Notes: generated by a model not told the origin, from the sequence alone. DNA of 64,000 nt from Rhodospirillaceae bacterium (GCA_002722885.1 PBNE01000010.1:56865-120864), one strand, 5' to 3'; positions 36,117 through 45,869 are shown, counted from the stretch's first letter. Numbers and translations: made by a program.

Positions 36117-38369
36117 TCAGGCGACCGGTTTTGAAGCCGGTCGCAAAGCGTCGAAACCTTCAAAATCCGCAGGATCGAGAAAGCGTGTTACGACATTGTG
36201 CATCATACGGGCCACGGGATTGTCATAACCGTTGACGGGCAAGGCTCCTGCAAAGGCGATCGAACCAGTCGAAAAGACTGCACCGCCGCCGTCACACTCG
36301 AAAAACGTGATGTCGGCATGCACCTTGGGGTGCTGATCGTTCATGACAGGCTGGTTCGAAGTCAGCTCCTCAAGCACCACAAGCATTCCGTCGCTGTGGT
36401 TTTCGGAGCGCGCCAGAATCAGGGTGTGTAGCGGTGTGCCGAGGGCAAAATCTGCCCGGTCGAGTTCAAGACCCGCCGCGCCGCCACCAACCAGCCCCTG
36501 ATCGCCGATGATCTCGTCGTCGATACCCTCGAAGATGAAGGCCGCCCGGGGATCGTGGCTGTCGGACAGGCGCCGATAATAAGAAGAACGGTCGAAACCC
36601 TGAGCGGTGAACCCGATACCGGTGAGCTCCTGTGGGGTCCGCCCGCTGCGCCGCCACAGTCCGCCGTACTCGCCGGTGAAACTCATAAAGGATTCACCGA
36701 CCTCCGAGACCCAGGAGCGTGTACCCCCTTCGGTCTTTCGGCATTCAATCACGCCCGGCAGTTCGGGATGATAGGCAATCCGCCAGTAGAAGCCATTGGC
36801 GCCGGTGTAGATCAGGCGGCCACCCCGATCGATCCAACCCTCAAGAGCATCCAGCATCTCGACCGTGTGATACTCGGGATGGGTTCCGGTGATGATGGTG
36901 CGATAGCCCTCCAGCACGCGGAGCCCCTCGTTGTGGAGCTCCTCATCGGTGATCACATCAAAACCGAACCCGGTCTTCTCGAGCCATGACGTGATGTGGG
37001 TGTCGGCCGCAAGTCCCCAGACCCTGACCTTGGGTCGCATGTTGAGTGCCGGACGCAGCCGCGAAGAGATGCTGACACCGCTGCCGTCGCTGTGGGTGTC
37101 GTAGGTCGAGAGGCCGTACTCGGAATGGGCCTGCAGGAAGCAGTCCGACCGGGTCATCGTAGTGGCCCGGAACTGCTTCATCTCAACCGCGTCGTTGCGA
37201 AAATGCCGACCCGAGTTGGCATAGGCCATGTAGGTCGCCGTCGGCAACAGGAAGCAAAGATCTGACTGCCGCGTGCCACGCGGCGGCACCACGGCAAACG
37301 GGATGATGTCTTCGGCCTCACCTGCCGAAACCTGCAAGGCGTAAAGAGCACTCGGCGTATCATCGGGCACGGTCCAGGCATGACACTCCGGCCATGCCGC
37401 GTCATAGACGTCATCATCGTGGAAGTGGACCGCACCGTACTCGTGCGGTGCGTGGCGCCAGCACATCTCGCGGCCCGACCACGCATGTCCCCGAACGCCG
37501 CGCTGCGGTAAATGCAACGTCTCACCATGATGACCGTTGCCGGTGATGTCGATGACCTGTTCACCGTCAATGCCACGGGAAAAGTCCCAGGCTGCGGCAA
37601 CATCATCTCTCACGGATCCGGCCAATGGATCGCTCTGGACACGAGAGACGTCAGCCGCATCAAGACAGCGGGTAACGATGCGGGGAGCCTCAAGACGCCC
37701 GTTGAAGCAGCCGGCGTGGACACCGCGTCCATCCGGATGCGCCCTGTGCCAGGCCGCCATGATCAGCGGACCGGTTCGGCCTGCGGGATCGAGCAGAAGT
37801 GTCTTCGTGATTTCGACGCTGCGACCGCCATCAAGCGGGGTCTGACGGATTGTGACCGTGTTTCCGGCCGGATCATAAGACACGGCCAGGCTGTACCAGG
37901 CGCGGGGCACCATCGACGCCCCGGTCGAGACAAGCGTGCTGGCCTTACCATCGCCGACAATCAGGCCCGCCGAGCCATCATCGGCAACAATCAGGCTGGC
38001 GCCGCAATGTTCCGTCTCCGACCAGGTTCCGAGGAGACCCTGCCGGCCCTTGCTCGGTGTGGTCGGCATCACCAGGGCCTGCAAGGTAAAGCCGCCAGCG
38101 GCGTCAAACAGGTCCGATGACGGCACCATGACGTGAGACCCGGCATGGATCATCTGCGGTTTGCCGGCAAACGTACCGTTGATCGCAGCGTCTACAGGCT
38201 CCGCCTCGAAAGGCGCCCCAGCAGGATTGTCGTCCGCACAGATCAACCTGACGACCTGTGCGTCATACGCCTGTGGCCCATCGCAACTCACGTGGAACCG
38301 AATGGTCTCGCCGGGCCTGACGGAGATCTTGTCCGAATAGCCGTTGAGCGGGCGTTCTCCTATTTCCAC
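36117..38369 (-). CDS. DMFase-like large subunit, paralogue 4
   Basis: A 750-aa homologue of the DMFase large subunit, about 19 kb from the tandem set and on the other strand. The LamG-like region (about 90-240) is present. The iron-site motifs are intact: PTATYMAYAN (Tyr380/Tyr383), LSTYDTHSDGSG (Tyr423) and GTHPEYH (His497, Glu499). No small-subunit gene is beside it. Its start overlaps the stop of the upstream dipeptidase gene by 10 nt, so the dipeptidase and this amidohydrolase are made together, which hints at a peptide-like substrate. Confidence 0.88.
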   Translation of the reverse strand: MEIGERPLNGYSDKISVRPGETIRFHVSCDGPQAYDAQVVRLICADDNPAGAPFEAEPVDAAINGTFAGKPQMIHAGSHVMVPSSDLFDAAGGFTLQALVMPTTPSKGRQGLLGTWSETEHCGASLIVADDGSAGLIVGDGKASTLVSTGASMVPRAWYSLAVSYDPAGNTVTIRQTPLDGGRSVEITKTLLLDPAGRTGPLIMAAWHRAHPDGRGVHAGCFNGRLEAPRIVTRCLDAADVSRVQSDPLAGSVRDDVAAAWDFSRGIDGEQVIDITGNGHHGETLHLPQRGVRGHAWSGREMCWRHAPHEYGAVHFHDDDVYDAAWPECHAWTVPDDTPSALYALQVSAGEAEDIIPFAVVPPRGTRQSDLCFLLPTATYMAYANSGRHFRNDAVEMKQFRATTMTRSDCFLQAHSEYGLSTYDTHSDGSGVSISSRLRPALNMRPKVRVWGLAADTHITSWLEKTGFGFDVITDEELHNEGLRVLEGYRTIITGTHPEYHTVEMLDALEGWIDRGGRLIYTGANGFYWRIAYHPELPGVIECRKTEGGTRSWVSEVGESFMSFTGEYGGLWRRSGRTPQELTGIGFTAQGFDRSSYYRRLSDSHDPRAAFIFEGIDDEIIGDQGLVGGGAAGLELDRADFALGTPLHTLILARSENHSDGMLVVLEELTSNQPVMNDQHPKVHADITFFECDGGGAVFSTGSIAFAGALPVNGYDNPVARMMHNVVTRFLDPADFEGFDALRPASKPVA

Positions 38370-39358
38370 ACAGCCTCCGCCACACGCATGAAGTTGCCAC
38401 CCAGTATGCCTGCTACATCCCTTTCGCTGTACTGGCGGCGCAGAAGTTCCTCGGCCAGCTCTATGATCTGCGAGGGATGGGCGCAGGCCATATCAGGCTC
38501 GTTGTACTGATACTCGGGCCAGTAATCACGCGCCGTCGCCACAAAATCACCCAGGTTCTCGCCGTCCTCCTCCTCGAAAGCGTAATCGAGGCCGATGCCG
38601 ACATGTTCGGCGCCGATCAGGTTGGCATAGTGATCCACGTGGTCAGCCAGCGTCGTGGTGCGGATGTCGTTGTCACCCAGGAAGATCCCGATCCCGACGA
38701 TACCGACAACCCCGCCAGTGGCCGCACAGACCCTGGCCTGATCATCCCAGATGTTGCGCTCGTGATCGTGCAGCTCCCGTGCATTGGAATGCGAAAAGAT
38801 GCACGGCGCGTTCGACGTCTCCATGGCTTCCATGGTGGTGGTGTACGCGGTGTGCGAACAATCGACCAGGATGCCCAGACGGTTCATCTCGCCGATCACG
38901 TCCCGTCCAAACGCCGTCAGACCGGTATCGCGGTCGTGGCATCCCCCGCCCGCAAGGTTGTTCTTGTTGTAGGCAAAGAGCATCTGCCGCACTCCAAGCG
39001 CGTGGTAGGTCTCCACCATGTCGAGGGATCCGTCGAGCATGTCCATACCCTCGAGATCGAAGGTCACCGCGAGGTCTCCTGTTCTCTTCGCCGCTCTCAC
39101 CTCTTCGACGCTGGTCACCAGACGGTAGCCGTCCGCGGCGAGGATCCAGCGACGAAAGGCGCCCAGGGACTTGACCGCATCGCGCCAGTCCATGACGTCG
39201 TAGCCGACGTTGATGCTGAGATAGTCGACACCGGCGTCCTTCCAGATCGAGAGCTTGCTGAGATCGACACCGGGGTCGGGTCCGAAGCCGGCGTGGTCAT
39301 CCCAGATGACATGGTCGCGAAACAGCTTCTCGGCGATGGCGCGCGGACTGTCCGGCAT
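38360..39358 (-). CDS. M19 family dipeptidase
   Basis: A 332-aa M19 (renal dipeptidase-like) protein. Expected zinc ligands are seen: Glu in FDLEGMD, His in VDCSHT and His in IFSHSN, plus Asp in GIGLDYAFEE. The first metal motif, His-x-Asp in classical members, reads WDDHAG here, so the Asp is replaced by Gly; this may alter the metal site or place it in a divergent subgroup. The ATG at 39358 follows AGGAGTTTCCCC. There is no signal peptide, so it is cytoplasmic. It is translationally coupled to DMFase-like copy 4. Confidence 0.87.
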   Translation of the reverse strand: MPDSPRAIAEKLFRDHVIWDDHAGFGPDPGVDLSKLSIWKDAGVDYLSINVGYDVMDWRDAVKSLGAFRRWILAADGYRLVTSVEEVRAAKRTGDLAVTFDLEGMDMLDGSLDMVETYHALGVRQMLFAYNKNNLAGGGCHDRDTGLTAFGRDVIGEMNRLGILVDCSHTAYTTTMEAMETSNAPCIFSHSNARELHDHERNIWDDQARVCAATGGVVGIVGIGIFLGDNDIRTTTLADHVDHYANLIGAEHVGIGLDYAFEEEDGENLGDFVATARDYWPEYQYNEPDMACAHPSQIIELAEELLRRQYSERDVAGILGGNFMRVAEAVWK

Positions 39359-39491
39359 GGGGAAACTCCTGGCTGCGTTGAGATCAATGTTAGTGCGGAT
39401 TGGGGGCCGTTTCGACCGGCCCGCGCTTGTGATGGTGCGCCGCCACTGGCATCGTTGGGCAAGGGGCACACAAGGGGTCGATAGAACGCCC

Positions 39492-40736
39492 ATGGCGATC
39501 AACAAGCCAGGCTTGAGCGCGATCATGCTGGCGGTAATGCTGATTGCCGCACCCGGCAGGGATGCCGCTGCCCAGACCCTGAGTGAGACCGTGGCGACGA
39601 CCTACCAATCTCACCCCACAATCGCTGCTGCTCTGGACGAACTCCGCGCCGACGACGAAAAACTGGCCCAGGCCTATCAGTACTGGTGGCGTCCGGAGGT
39701 CAGCGGCACGCTTGAGTACGGCCAGGAGCACATTGATTCTGATACCGACGAGCAGCTGGCGTCGGGCGGCGTGGCGATATCCGACTACACCGAAGAAGAT
39801 ATAGTTCAGCAAGCAGAGGTGACCGCGACGCTCTATCTGTGGCGCGGTGGCCAGACATCGGCGGCGATCGACAATGCCCGGGCTACCGTCGAGGCGCAGG
39901 AAGCCACCTTTGAATCGACCGTCCAGTCCACGCTGTCCAAGGCGGCTCAGGCAAATGCCAACGTTGTGTTGCAGGCGGCCACGCTGAACCTGGCGTATGA
40001 GCACGAGACGGACCTTCGAGCGATCAAGGACACTGTCGGCGACCTTCTGCATGCGCGGCAGGCGACCACCGTGGATGTGGCTCAGGTCGAACTCGCGGTG
40101 ATCGAGGCTCAGAGCACGCGGGCTGACGCCTTGGGGGAACTTGAGGCAGCGCGCAGCTCCTTCAACGCGTCGACGAGAAGTTATCCCACGGAACTTCAGC
40201 ACTGGCCGCCCTTGCCCGCTCTACCCGACACGCTGGATCAGGCGCTTGAGATCGCCCGGGTCGAAAGCCCGAACATCAGGGTGGCCCAGGCCGAAGTGCT
40301 GGCTAACGAAGCCGCCGTGCGGGAGGACGAGGGCGCACTTCTGCCGACCTTGAGTGTGGTGGGCGACTACACGCTGGAGATCGACCATGCCCGGTTTCAG
40401 CACAGCACCGACCGCGCGGAGTATTCGCGCACCGGAACCGCGAGCCTGATGCTCGAACTGTCGATCCAGCTCTATACGGGCGGCTCCGGCTATTCTGCTG
40501 TGCGTGAATCAAAACGGCTGGTCAGCCAGTCACGCAACAAGCTGGTCGCGGCAGAACGAACGGTGACAGACAACGTCACCGCAGTCTGGCAACGCCTGGA
40601 AGCGGCGGAGCGGCAGATCGAGATCGGTCATGCTCAATGGTCCGCTGCCGCCGATGCTCTCTCGGGGCAGGAGAAACAATTCGAACAAGGCCTGCCAACT
40701 GCGGCATCACACTCGCATCCAAGGGAACCGTCATGA
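39492..40736 (+). pseudogene. TolC-family outer membrane efflux protein, C-terminally truncated
   Basis: The frame starts with a signal peptide (MAINKPGLSAIMLAVML, cleavage near AAAQ) and continues with TolC-type repeats: LSETVATTYQSHPTIAAALDEL and, in the second half, LDQALEIARVESPNIRVAQAE. The normal C-terminal coiled-coil and strand, with the G-x-R-T-x-x-D-V-L-x-A motif, is missing. The sequence stops at SGQEKQFEQGL and runs into 13 unrelated residues ending at the aldehyde dehydrogenase start (ATGA overlap). About 60-70 residues are lost, so it probably cannot form the trimeric channel. No inner-membrane or periplasmic efflux partner is adjacent. Confidence 0.7.
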
Positions 40737-42241
40737 CCATGCTTGAGACATTCAGGGACATATCAGGTCACATCTACATTGATGGTGCCCTGCGCAAGGG
40801 CACCGGCACCGACGGCTGTGATGCGATCGATCCGGCGACAGAAGCCGTGAACGGCCGGATTACCTTCACGAGCCCCGTCGAGGTCGATGAAGCCGTGGCC
40901 GTGGCCCGGCGTGCGCAGAAGATCTGGAACCGCATGAACGGACTGGCACGGTCCGAAGAACTGCACGAGGTGGCGCGGCGCCTGCGCGAAGCCATGCCGA
41001 AACTGGCCGAGGCCGCGACCCGCGAGATGGGCAAACCCAACAAGGAATCAGCCAACGAGGTCTGGTGGGCGGCTTCGACCTTCGACTACTACGCCGAGAT
41101 CGCACGCCACGAGGCAGGCCGGGTTGCGGGACCCATTGTCGATGGCGACTTTCATGTTGCGACCAAACATCCACTTGGTGTGGTCGGCATTATACTGCCC
41201 TTCAACTTCCCGTTTGTGCTGTTCGGCTGGGAGGCGAGTGCTGCCCTGGGCGCGGGCAATGCCGTCATCATGAAGCCCTCGGAGCTCTGCAGCTTTTCAT
41301 CCCTGCTGCTGATGGAGTGCTTCGATCACCTGCCCACGGGTCTGGTGCAATGCATCCCCGGCGCCCTTGAAACCGGTAAGGCGCTGGTCGGCCACGACGG
41401 GGTCGACGGCATTGCGTTCACCGGCTCTGTCGAAGGTGGCCGCGCTGTGGCACGGACCTGTGCCGACAGCTTCAAGCGTGTCCTGATCGAAGCCAGCGGC
41501 AACGACCCCTTCCTTGTGATGCCCTCCGCCGAATTAGAGATCGCCACACAGGCCGCCGTCTTCGCGTCCTTCGCCAACTGCGGTCAGGTCTGCACGTCAG
41601 CCGAACGGCTCTATATTCACGACGCCATTCACGACCGGTTCGTCGATGAGGTCACGCAGCTGGCCTCAAGGCTGCGCATCGGCAACGGACTCGACAAGGT
41701 CGACATCGGTCCCATGGCCGCGCAACGGGAACGTGACCGCTTCGAAGAGATCCTGGCGCGTGCGACAGCCGAAGGGGCCAAGGTCGCGCTCGGCGGCAGC
41801 CGGCCCGCCGGCTTCAACCAGGGTTTCTTTCACAGCCCCACGATCCTCACCGACTGCACCCCGGACATGGAAATTCTGAACAACGAGAGTTTCGGTCCCG
41901 TGATGCCGATCTGCAGGGTTTCGAGCTTCGATGAAGCACTGGACCTGGCCAACAGGTCACGCTTCGGTCTGGGTTCCTGCATCTTTACCAACGACCTGGG
42001 TGAAAGCATGCGAGCGATCAACGAGCTGGAGGCGGGCATGACATGGGTGAACGCCACGGCCCTGCAGGACAGTGATGCCGGGCCGTTCAGCGGATGGAAA
42101 CTCTCAGGGACGGGCAGCCAACTTGGGTCCGAGGGGCTGGATCAGTTCCGCCGGACCAAGTTCAATATGGTCGACCATGAGAACAAACCCGCTGACTTCT
42201 GGTGGTTCCCCTACCAGGACGAAGAAGCCTACACAGGCTGA
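40733..42241 (+). CDS. Aldehyde dehydrogenase family protein, copy 1
   Basis: A 502-aa NAD(P)-dependent aldehyde dehydrogenase. The general base Glu is in VLIEASGNDPF and the catalytic Cys in NCGQVC. The cofactor region includes GIILPFNFPFVLFGWE and FTGSVEGGRAVA. The usual LELGGKxP motif reads IEASGNDP here, which is a sub-group trait shared with copy 2. It starts at the ATG at 40733, matched with copy 2. It sits directly on the truncated tolC end and is convergent with an SDR whose stop is 5 nt away. A role in oxidising the aldehyde made by the P450/SDR set is inference. Confidence 0.93.
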   Translation: MTMLETFRDISGHIYIDGALRKGTGTDGCDAIDPATEAVNGRITFTSPVEVDEAVAVARRAQKIWNRMNGLARSEELHEVARRLREAMPKLAEAATREMGKPNKESANEVWWAASTFDYYAEIARHEAGRVAGPIVDGDFHVATKHPLGVVGIILPFNFPFVLFGWEASAALGAGNAVIMKPSELCSFSSLLLMECFDHLPTGLVQCIPGALETGKALVGHDGVDGIAFTGSVEGGRAVARTCADSFKRVLIEASGNDPFLVMPSAELEIATQAAVFASFANCGQVCTSAERLYIHDAIHDRFVDEVTQLASRLRIGNGLDKVDIGPMAAQRERDRFEEILARATAEGAKVALGGSRPAGFNQGFFHSPTILTDCTPDMEILNNESFGPVMPICRVSSFDEALDLANRSRFGLGSCIFTNDLGESMRAINELEAGMTWVNATALQDSDAGPFSGWKLSGTGSQLGSEGLDQFRRTKFNMVDHENKPADFWWFPYQDEEAYTG

Positions 42242-42246
42242 GCTGT

Positions 42247-43068
42247 TCAGCCACCGAAGACAGCCTTCACGGAGTCTTCGGCGTCGACATCAACCAGATC
42301 AAAGTGGAACGCGGTGCCGCCACCGCCATCGGCCACAATGTCGGTGCCGTTCAGCCAGCCCGCATCTTCACTCAGCGCAAACACAATAACCTTGGCGAGC
42401 TCTTCCGGCTGGGCGTTGCGTCCGCCCGACTGTTCCATCTGGCGGTCGAGGATCTTGGTGCTCATGGACGCATAGAAATCCTTGAGGATCGGCGTTTCCA
42501 CCGCCCCTGGGCTGACCGAAAGTGACCGTACGCCATAGGGCCGCGCCAGCATGGAACAGGCGATGGCATAGGTCACGACGACTTCCTTGGAGAAGTAGTA
42601 GGCCTCCGGCCCCTCGAGCGGGTGTTTGCGCACCCAGGCAAGGCCATCCTCGTAGGACCTCTCGCGGATCAGTTCACGGATCAGATCGAGGTTCTCTCTC
42701 CAACCCGAACCGGCGTCGGACGCCACCTGGACAATGGCGCTGCCGGGCTGCAGCCGGGGCATCAGAGTCTCGGTGACCTGACGCAGGCCCAGCACGTTGA
42801 CCCGCATGACCATCTCGCCGTCCAGGCTGCCGGGCACACCGGCAACATTGGCAAGGCCGTGCAGCGGTTCGTCGAGGTCGGCAAGCGCGGCATCGATCGA
42901 GGCAGGGTCGGTCAGATCGAGCCTGCTAAACCCGTGGAGACCGGCCCCGTCGCCGTTGCGGTCAAGGCCGATGACCTTCGCGCCCCGCTCGGTCAAAAGG
43001 CGGGCCGTCGCCGCGCCAATGCCGGAGTTGGCACCGCTGACGACAATCGTCTTTCCTTCGAATCTCAT
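42247..43068 (-). CDS. Coniferyl-alcohol-dehydrogenase-like SDR
   Basis: A 273-aa SDR with VSGANSGIGAATARLL, IGLDRN after the second strand (NAD preference), LANVAGVPG, Ser in QVASDAGSG, and YYFSKEV with Tyr and Lys. The VAGVPG motif and the inserted helical stretch before the active Tyr resemble bacterial coniferyl-alcohol dehydrogenases. The start overlaps the P450 stop (ATGA), so a hydroxylated P450 product is a good candidate substrate. Confidence 0.85.
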   Translation of the reverse strand: MRFEGKTIVVSGANSGIGAATARLLTERGAKVIGLDRNGDGAGLHGFSRLDLTDPASIDAALADLDEPLHGLANVAGVPGSLDGEMVMRVNVLGLRQVTETLMPRLQPGSAIVQVASDAGSGWRENLDLIRELIRERSYEDGLAWVRKHPLEGPEAYYFSKEVVVTYAIACSMLARPYGVRSLSVSPGAVETPILKDFYASMSTKILDRQMEQSGGRNAQPEELAKVIVFALSEDAGWLNGTDIVADGGGGTAFHFDLVDVDAEDSVKAVFGG

Positions 43069-44300
43069 GAGTCCATCCTGACAGGGGTGTAACGGCAGGG
43101 CAGATGACGCATGCCGTTGATGAAAAGAGCATTGATCTCCTGCATGCCGTCGAGATCGACTTCGAGATCAGGCAGGGCTTCGAACAGTGTCTTGAAGAAG
43201 TGATACATTTCGCGCCGTGCCAAATGCATGCCGATGCAGTGATGCACACCACCGCCGCCGTAGCCGACGTGGTCATTCGGCGTGCGCCGGATATCGAAGC
43301 GCTGGGGGTCTTCGAAGACCGTCTCGTCACGGTTGGCCGAGGTGTACCAGAAGACGACCTGTTCGCCGGCCGCAATCGGCTGGCCCAGAATCTCCGTATC
43401 CTCTGCCACCGTGCGCCCGAAATGCACCACCGGGGTGCCGTAGCGGACAATCTCCTCGAGCGCCGTTCCCGCCAGCCCGTCGTAGTCCTCGCGCCAGTCG
43501 CGCCATTGATCCGGATGTTCGGCAAGAAAGCGCATGCCCTGCGCGATCGAACTGCCTGTGGTTTCGATGCCCGCGGTGATCAGCAACTGAAAGTAGATGC
43601 CTACATCCCGGTCAGTGAGCTTCTCACCATCGGCATCGGCCGCAATCATCATCGAGACGAGATCGTCTCCCGGCGCCTTGCGTTTCTCGCGGCACAGTGC
43701 TTCGCCGTAGTCGTTGAGATCAAAGAAGGCCTTGAGCGCCTCCTTCTCGTCACCGACCTCCTCGTCACCATAACCCTGCGCCTCAATGCTCATCCGGGCG
43801 AGCCAGTCGCGGATCTCACCCTGCGGCACACCCAACATGTCGCAGATGACCTTGGTCGGCAGTTTGCCTGCGACATCGGCGGCAAAGTCGCATTCACCCC
43901 GTTCGCTGATGACCCCGATCACGGTCCGGGACGATGCCTCGATCTGGCCTTCTATGTCGTTGAGCAGCCGTGGTGTGAAGACCCGGGCGATGATCTTGCG
44001 CAGACGCGGATGAACCGGAGCGTCCTTGTTGACCATCCCGGCGACTTCATAAGCCAGTTCCGGCGATTCCATGGACGTCGCCATGCCCGTACCGAAGCCT
44101 GAGACAAACAGCTTGTGGTTCTTGGTGATCTCACGCGTTTCCTTGTGGCGTGTGAGTGACCAGAAATGGCCGTCCTCACCGTGCATCTTTTGCCGCGCCA
44201 CCGGGCGCTCTTTTCGAAAGCGCGCCAGAAGGTCGTGCTTGTCGGGCCGCCGCCAGAATTCGGGGTCGGAGAGTTGGATATCGTCAAGGCTCTCTGTCAT
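43065..44300 (-). CDS. Cytochrome P450
   Basis: A 411-aa soluble bacterial P450. The I-helix oxygen motif is LLITAGIETTGSS, the K-helix ExxR is EEIVR, and the heme-thiolate loop is GYGGGGVHHCIGMHLAR with the axial Cys. It has no membrane anchor and needs a ferredoxin and reductase, neither of which is encoded in the window. It is the third gene of a minus-strand unit (reductase, LuxR regulator, P450, SDR). The substrate is unknown; terpenoids, steroids and aromatics are all possible for such class I P450s. Confidence 0.95.
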   Translation of the reverse strand: MTESLDDIQLSDPEFWRRPDKHDLLARFRKERPVARQKMHGEDGHFWSLTRHKETREITKNHKLFVSGFGTGMATSMESPELAYEVAGMVNKDAPVHPRLRKIIARVFTPRLLNDIEGQIEASSRTVIGVISERGECDFAADVAGKLPTKVICDMLGVPQGEIRDWLARMSIEAQGYGDEEVGDEKEALKAFFDLNDYGEALCREKRKAPGDDLVSMMIAADADGEKLTDRDVGIYFQLLITAGIETTGSSIAQGMRFLAEHPDQWRDWREDYDGLAGTALEEIVRYGTPVVHFGRTVAEDTEILGQPIAAGEQVVFWYTSANRDETVFEDPQRFDIRRTPNDHVGYGGGGVHHCIGMHLARREMYHFFKTLFEALPDLEVDLDGMQEINALFINGMRHLPCRYTPVRMDS

Positions 44301-44400
44301 GGCAGTATCCGCTCGGCTGTCCGGCTAAGGGGTCGACAAGGGCTTGAGATTAACATGGCTCGGAACAACGGGGTCTATGTCTCCTTCGGGACATCTGAGT

Positions 44401-45216
44401 TCAGCCGATGACGTCGAGGAAGCGCGCAAACAGCTCCGACTGCGAGTGAACACCAAGCTTGCGATAGATATTCTTGCGGTGGTTCTTGACCGTGCCCACG
44501 GAGATCGCGACGGCCGCTGCCATCGACTTCGACGAGTGTCCGCGCAGCAACAGCGCCACGATGTCGCGCTCTCTCGCCGTGAGCGCGGCAAAGGGAGGCT
44601 GCGCCAGTACCTGGGACAAAGCCCGCGCATCACCAACGACGGTGCCACCCTCCCCCTCAGGCTCGCTGACAACCTCGCCGAGCCACTGGCACCGGACGAG
44701 CGCCGCAATCACGGGCAGCAAGAAACACGCACGCTTGTGATCCCGTAGTGAGAACATTGGCGATCCGCCATAGCGGCCCACCGACACGGCGAGGAAGGAA
44801 CGATTCTCCGTTGTGGCATAGAAGGACAGCTCGTCGATCAATCCGGTTCCGACATAGTAGGACCGGAAGTATTCGGACTGTCGGAAGTTGTCGGTCTGGA
44901 CATCCTGCAGCCGGAGAACACAGTCGGAAACAATGTCCTGGCTCGCGACATAGAAGGGATCGAGCAGATAGGCTCCCCTCATGTAGACCTCTGTCGCCAC
45001 CTTCCTGCGTTGCGCGTCATAGTTCTCAAAGACGTGCCTCGGACGACTCCCCGCCTGCCAGGCGAAGACGGCGGTGACGTCGTTGGGAACAACCTCGGCC
45101 ACAAACGCAGCGATAGCCTGGGGACCCTCGCAGGTTCCGGCAAGGGCGACGGCTTCGCCAAGGGTTCGTGCCCCACCAGGACTGAGCTGGCCTGTTGTGT
45201 GAGACGAGACGGTCAA
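44401..45216 (-). CDS. LuxR-family transcriptional regulator
   Basis: A 271-aa regulator with a C-terminal LuxR/NarL helix-turn-helix (LTARERDIVALLLRGHSSKSMA, then VGTVKNHRKNIYRKLGV). The N-terminal 190 residues have no clear receiver or autoinducer-binding signature. The start is TTG at 45216, overlapping the upstream reductase stop (TTGA). It probably controls the P450/SDR genes that follow 100 nt downstream. Confidence 0.92.
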   Translation of the reverse strand: MTVSSHTTGQLSPGGARTLGEAVALAGTCEGPQAIAAFVAEVVPNDVTAVFAWQAGSRPRHVFENYDAQRRKVATEVYMRGAYLLDPFYVASQDIVSDCVLRLQDVQTDNFRQSEYFRSYYVGTGLIDELSFYATTENRSFLAVSVGRYGGSPMFSLRDHKRACFLLPVIAALVRCQWLGEVVSEPEGEGGTVVGDARALSQVLAQPPFAALTARERDIVALLLRGHSSKSMAAAVAISVGTVKNHRKNIYRKLGVHSQSELFARFLDVIG

Positions 45217-45869
45217 CCCTGCCTCAAGTCACCAATGGCCTCTTGGATGGGTGTCCGTCCGTCGGTCAATTCGAGGATTTCGCGGCGCACCGATGGTTGT
45301 TCGATCAGCGCAAGCAGGACCCGCGCCACAGTTTCGCGGTCGACGTCGCCATAGGTGATAGCCCGCCCCAGTGAGACCGTGTCTCCGCCCGGCCCATCCA
45401 GGAGCTTGCCCGGCCGCAGGATCACCCAGTCGAGGTCAGACGCGGCGACATCCGCATCGGCCCGCTTCTTCTGCGCCATGTAGTGCTCGAAGGCATCGAC
45501 GCGCTCCCTCAGTCGGCCGGCTTCGGGAAACGCGGAGACCAGATAGAAGCGGGTGATTCCAAGAATCCTTGCCGCCTCAATCGCCCTGCCCGGGCCGTCA
45601 CCGTCAATGGCCGTGGTCCTGTCGAGACCGCTGCCGGCCGCACCGGCCGTGAAGACAATCACATCAGCGCCCTGTGCCGCATCGGCCAGTTCCGAGGGTG
45701 TCATCTCGATGATGTCGCCCAGAACCGGAGAAACACCGTTGCCGCTCATGTCCGTGGCCTGTTCCGGCTTTCGATGAAGCCCGATGACCGTGTGCCCGGA
45801 GCCGACCAGAAGCCGAGCCAGCCTTCGGCCGACCCCACCAGTCGCTCCAATGATAATGACGTTCGCCAT
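45213..45869 (-). CDS. NAD(P)H-binding atypical SDR
   Basis: A 218-aa protein with the Rossmann motif VIIIGATGGVGRRLARLL, then VIVFTAGAAGS, YLVSAFPEAG and WVILRPGKLLDGPG, as in the NAD(P)H-binding atypical SDRs. It resembles the 5469-6098 gene in fold but not closely in sequence. It is the first gene of the unit that leads to the LuxR regulator and P450. The 176 bases upstream, up to the next aldehyde dehydrogenase, hold a divergent promoter region with no motif I can name. Confidence 0.87.
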   Translation of the reverse strand: MANVIIIGATGGVGRRLARLLVGSGHTVIGLHRKPEQATDMSGNGVSPVLGDIIEMTPSELADAAQGADVIVFTAGAAGSGLDRTTAIDGDGPGRAIEAARILGITRFYLVSAFPEAGRLRERVDAFEHYMAQKKRADADVAASDLDWVILRPGKLLDGPGGDTVSLGRAITYGDVDRETVARVLLALIEQPSVRREILELTDGRTPIQEAIGDLRQG

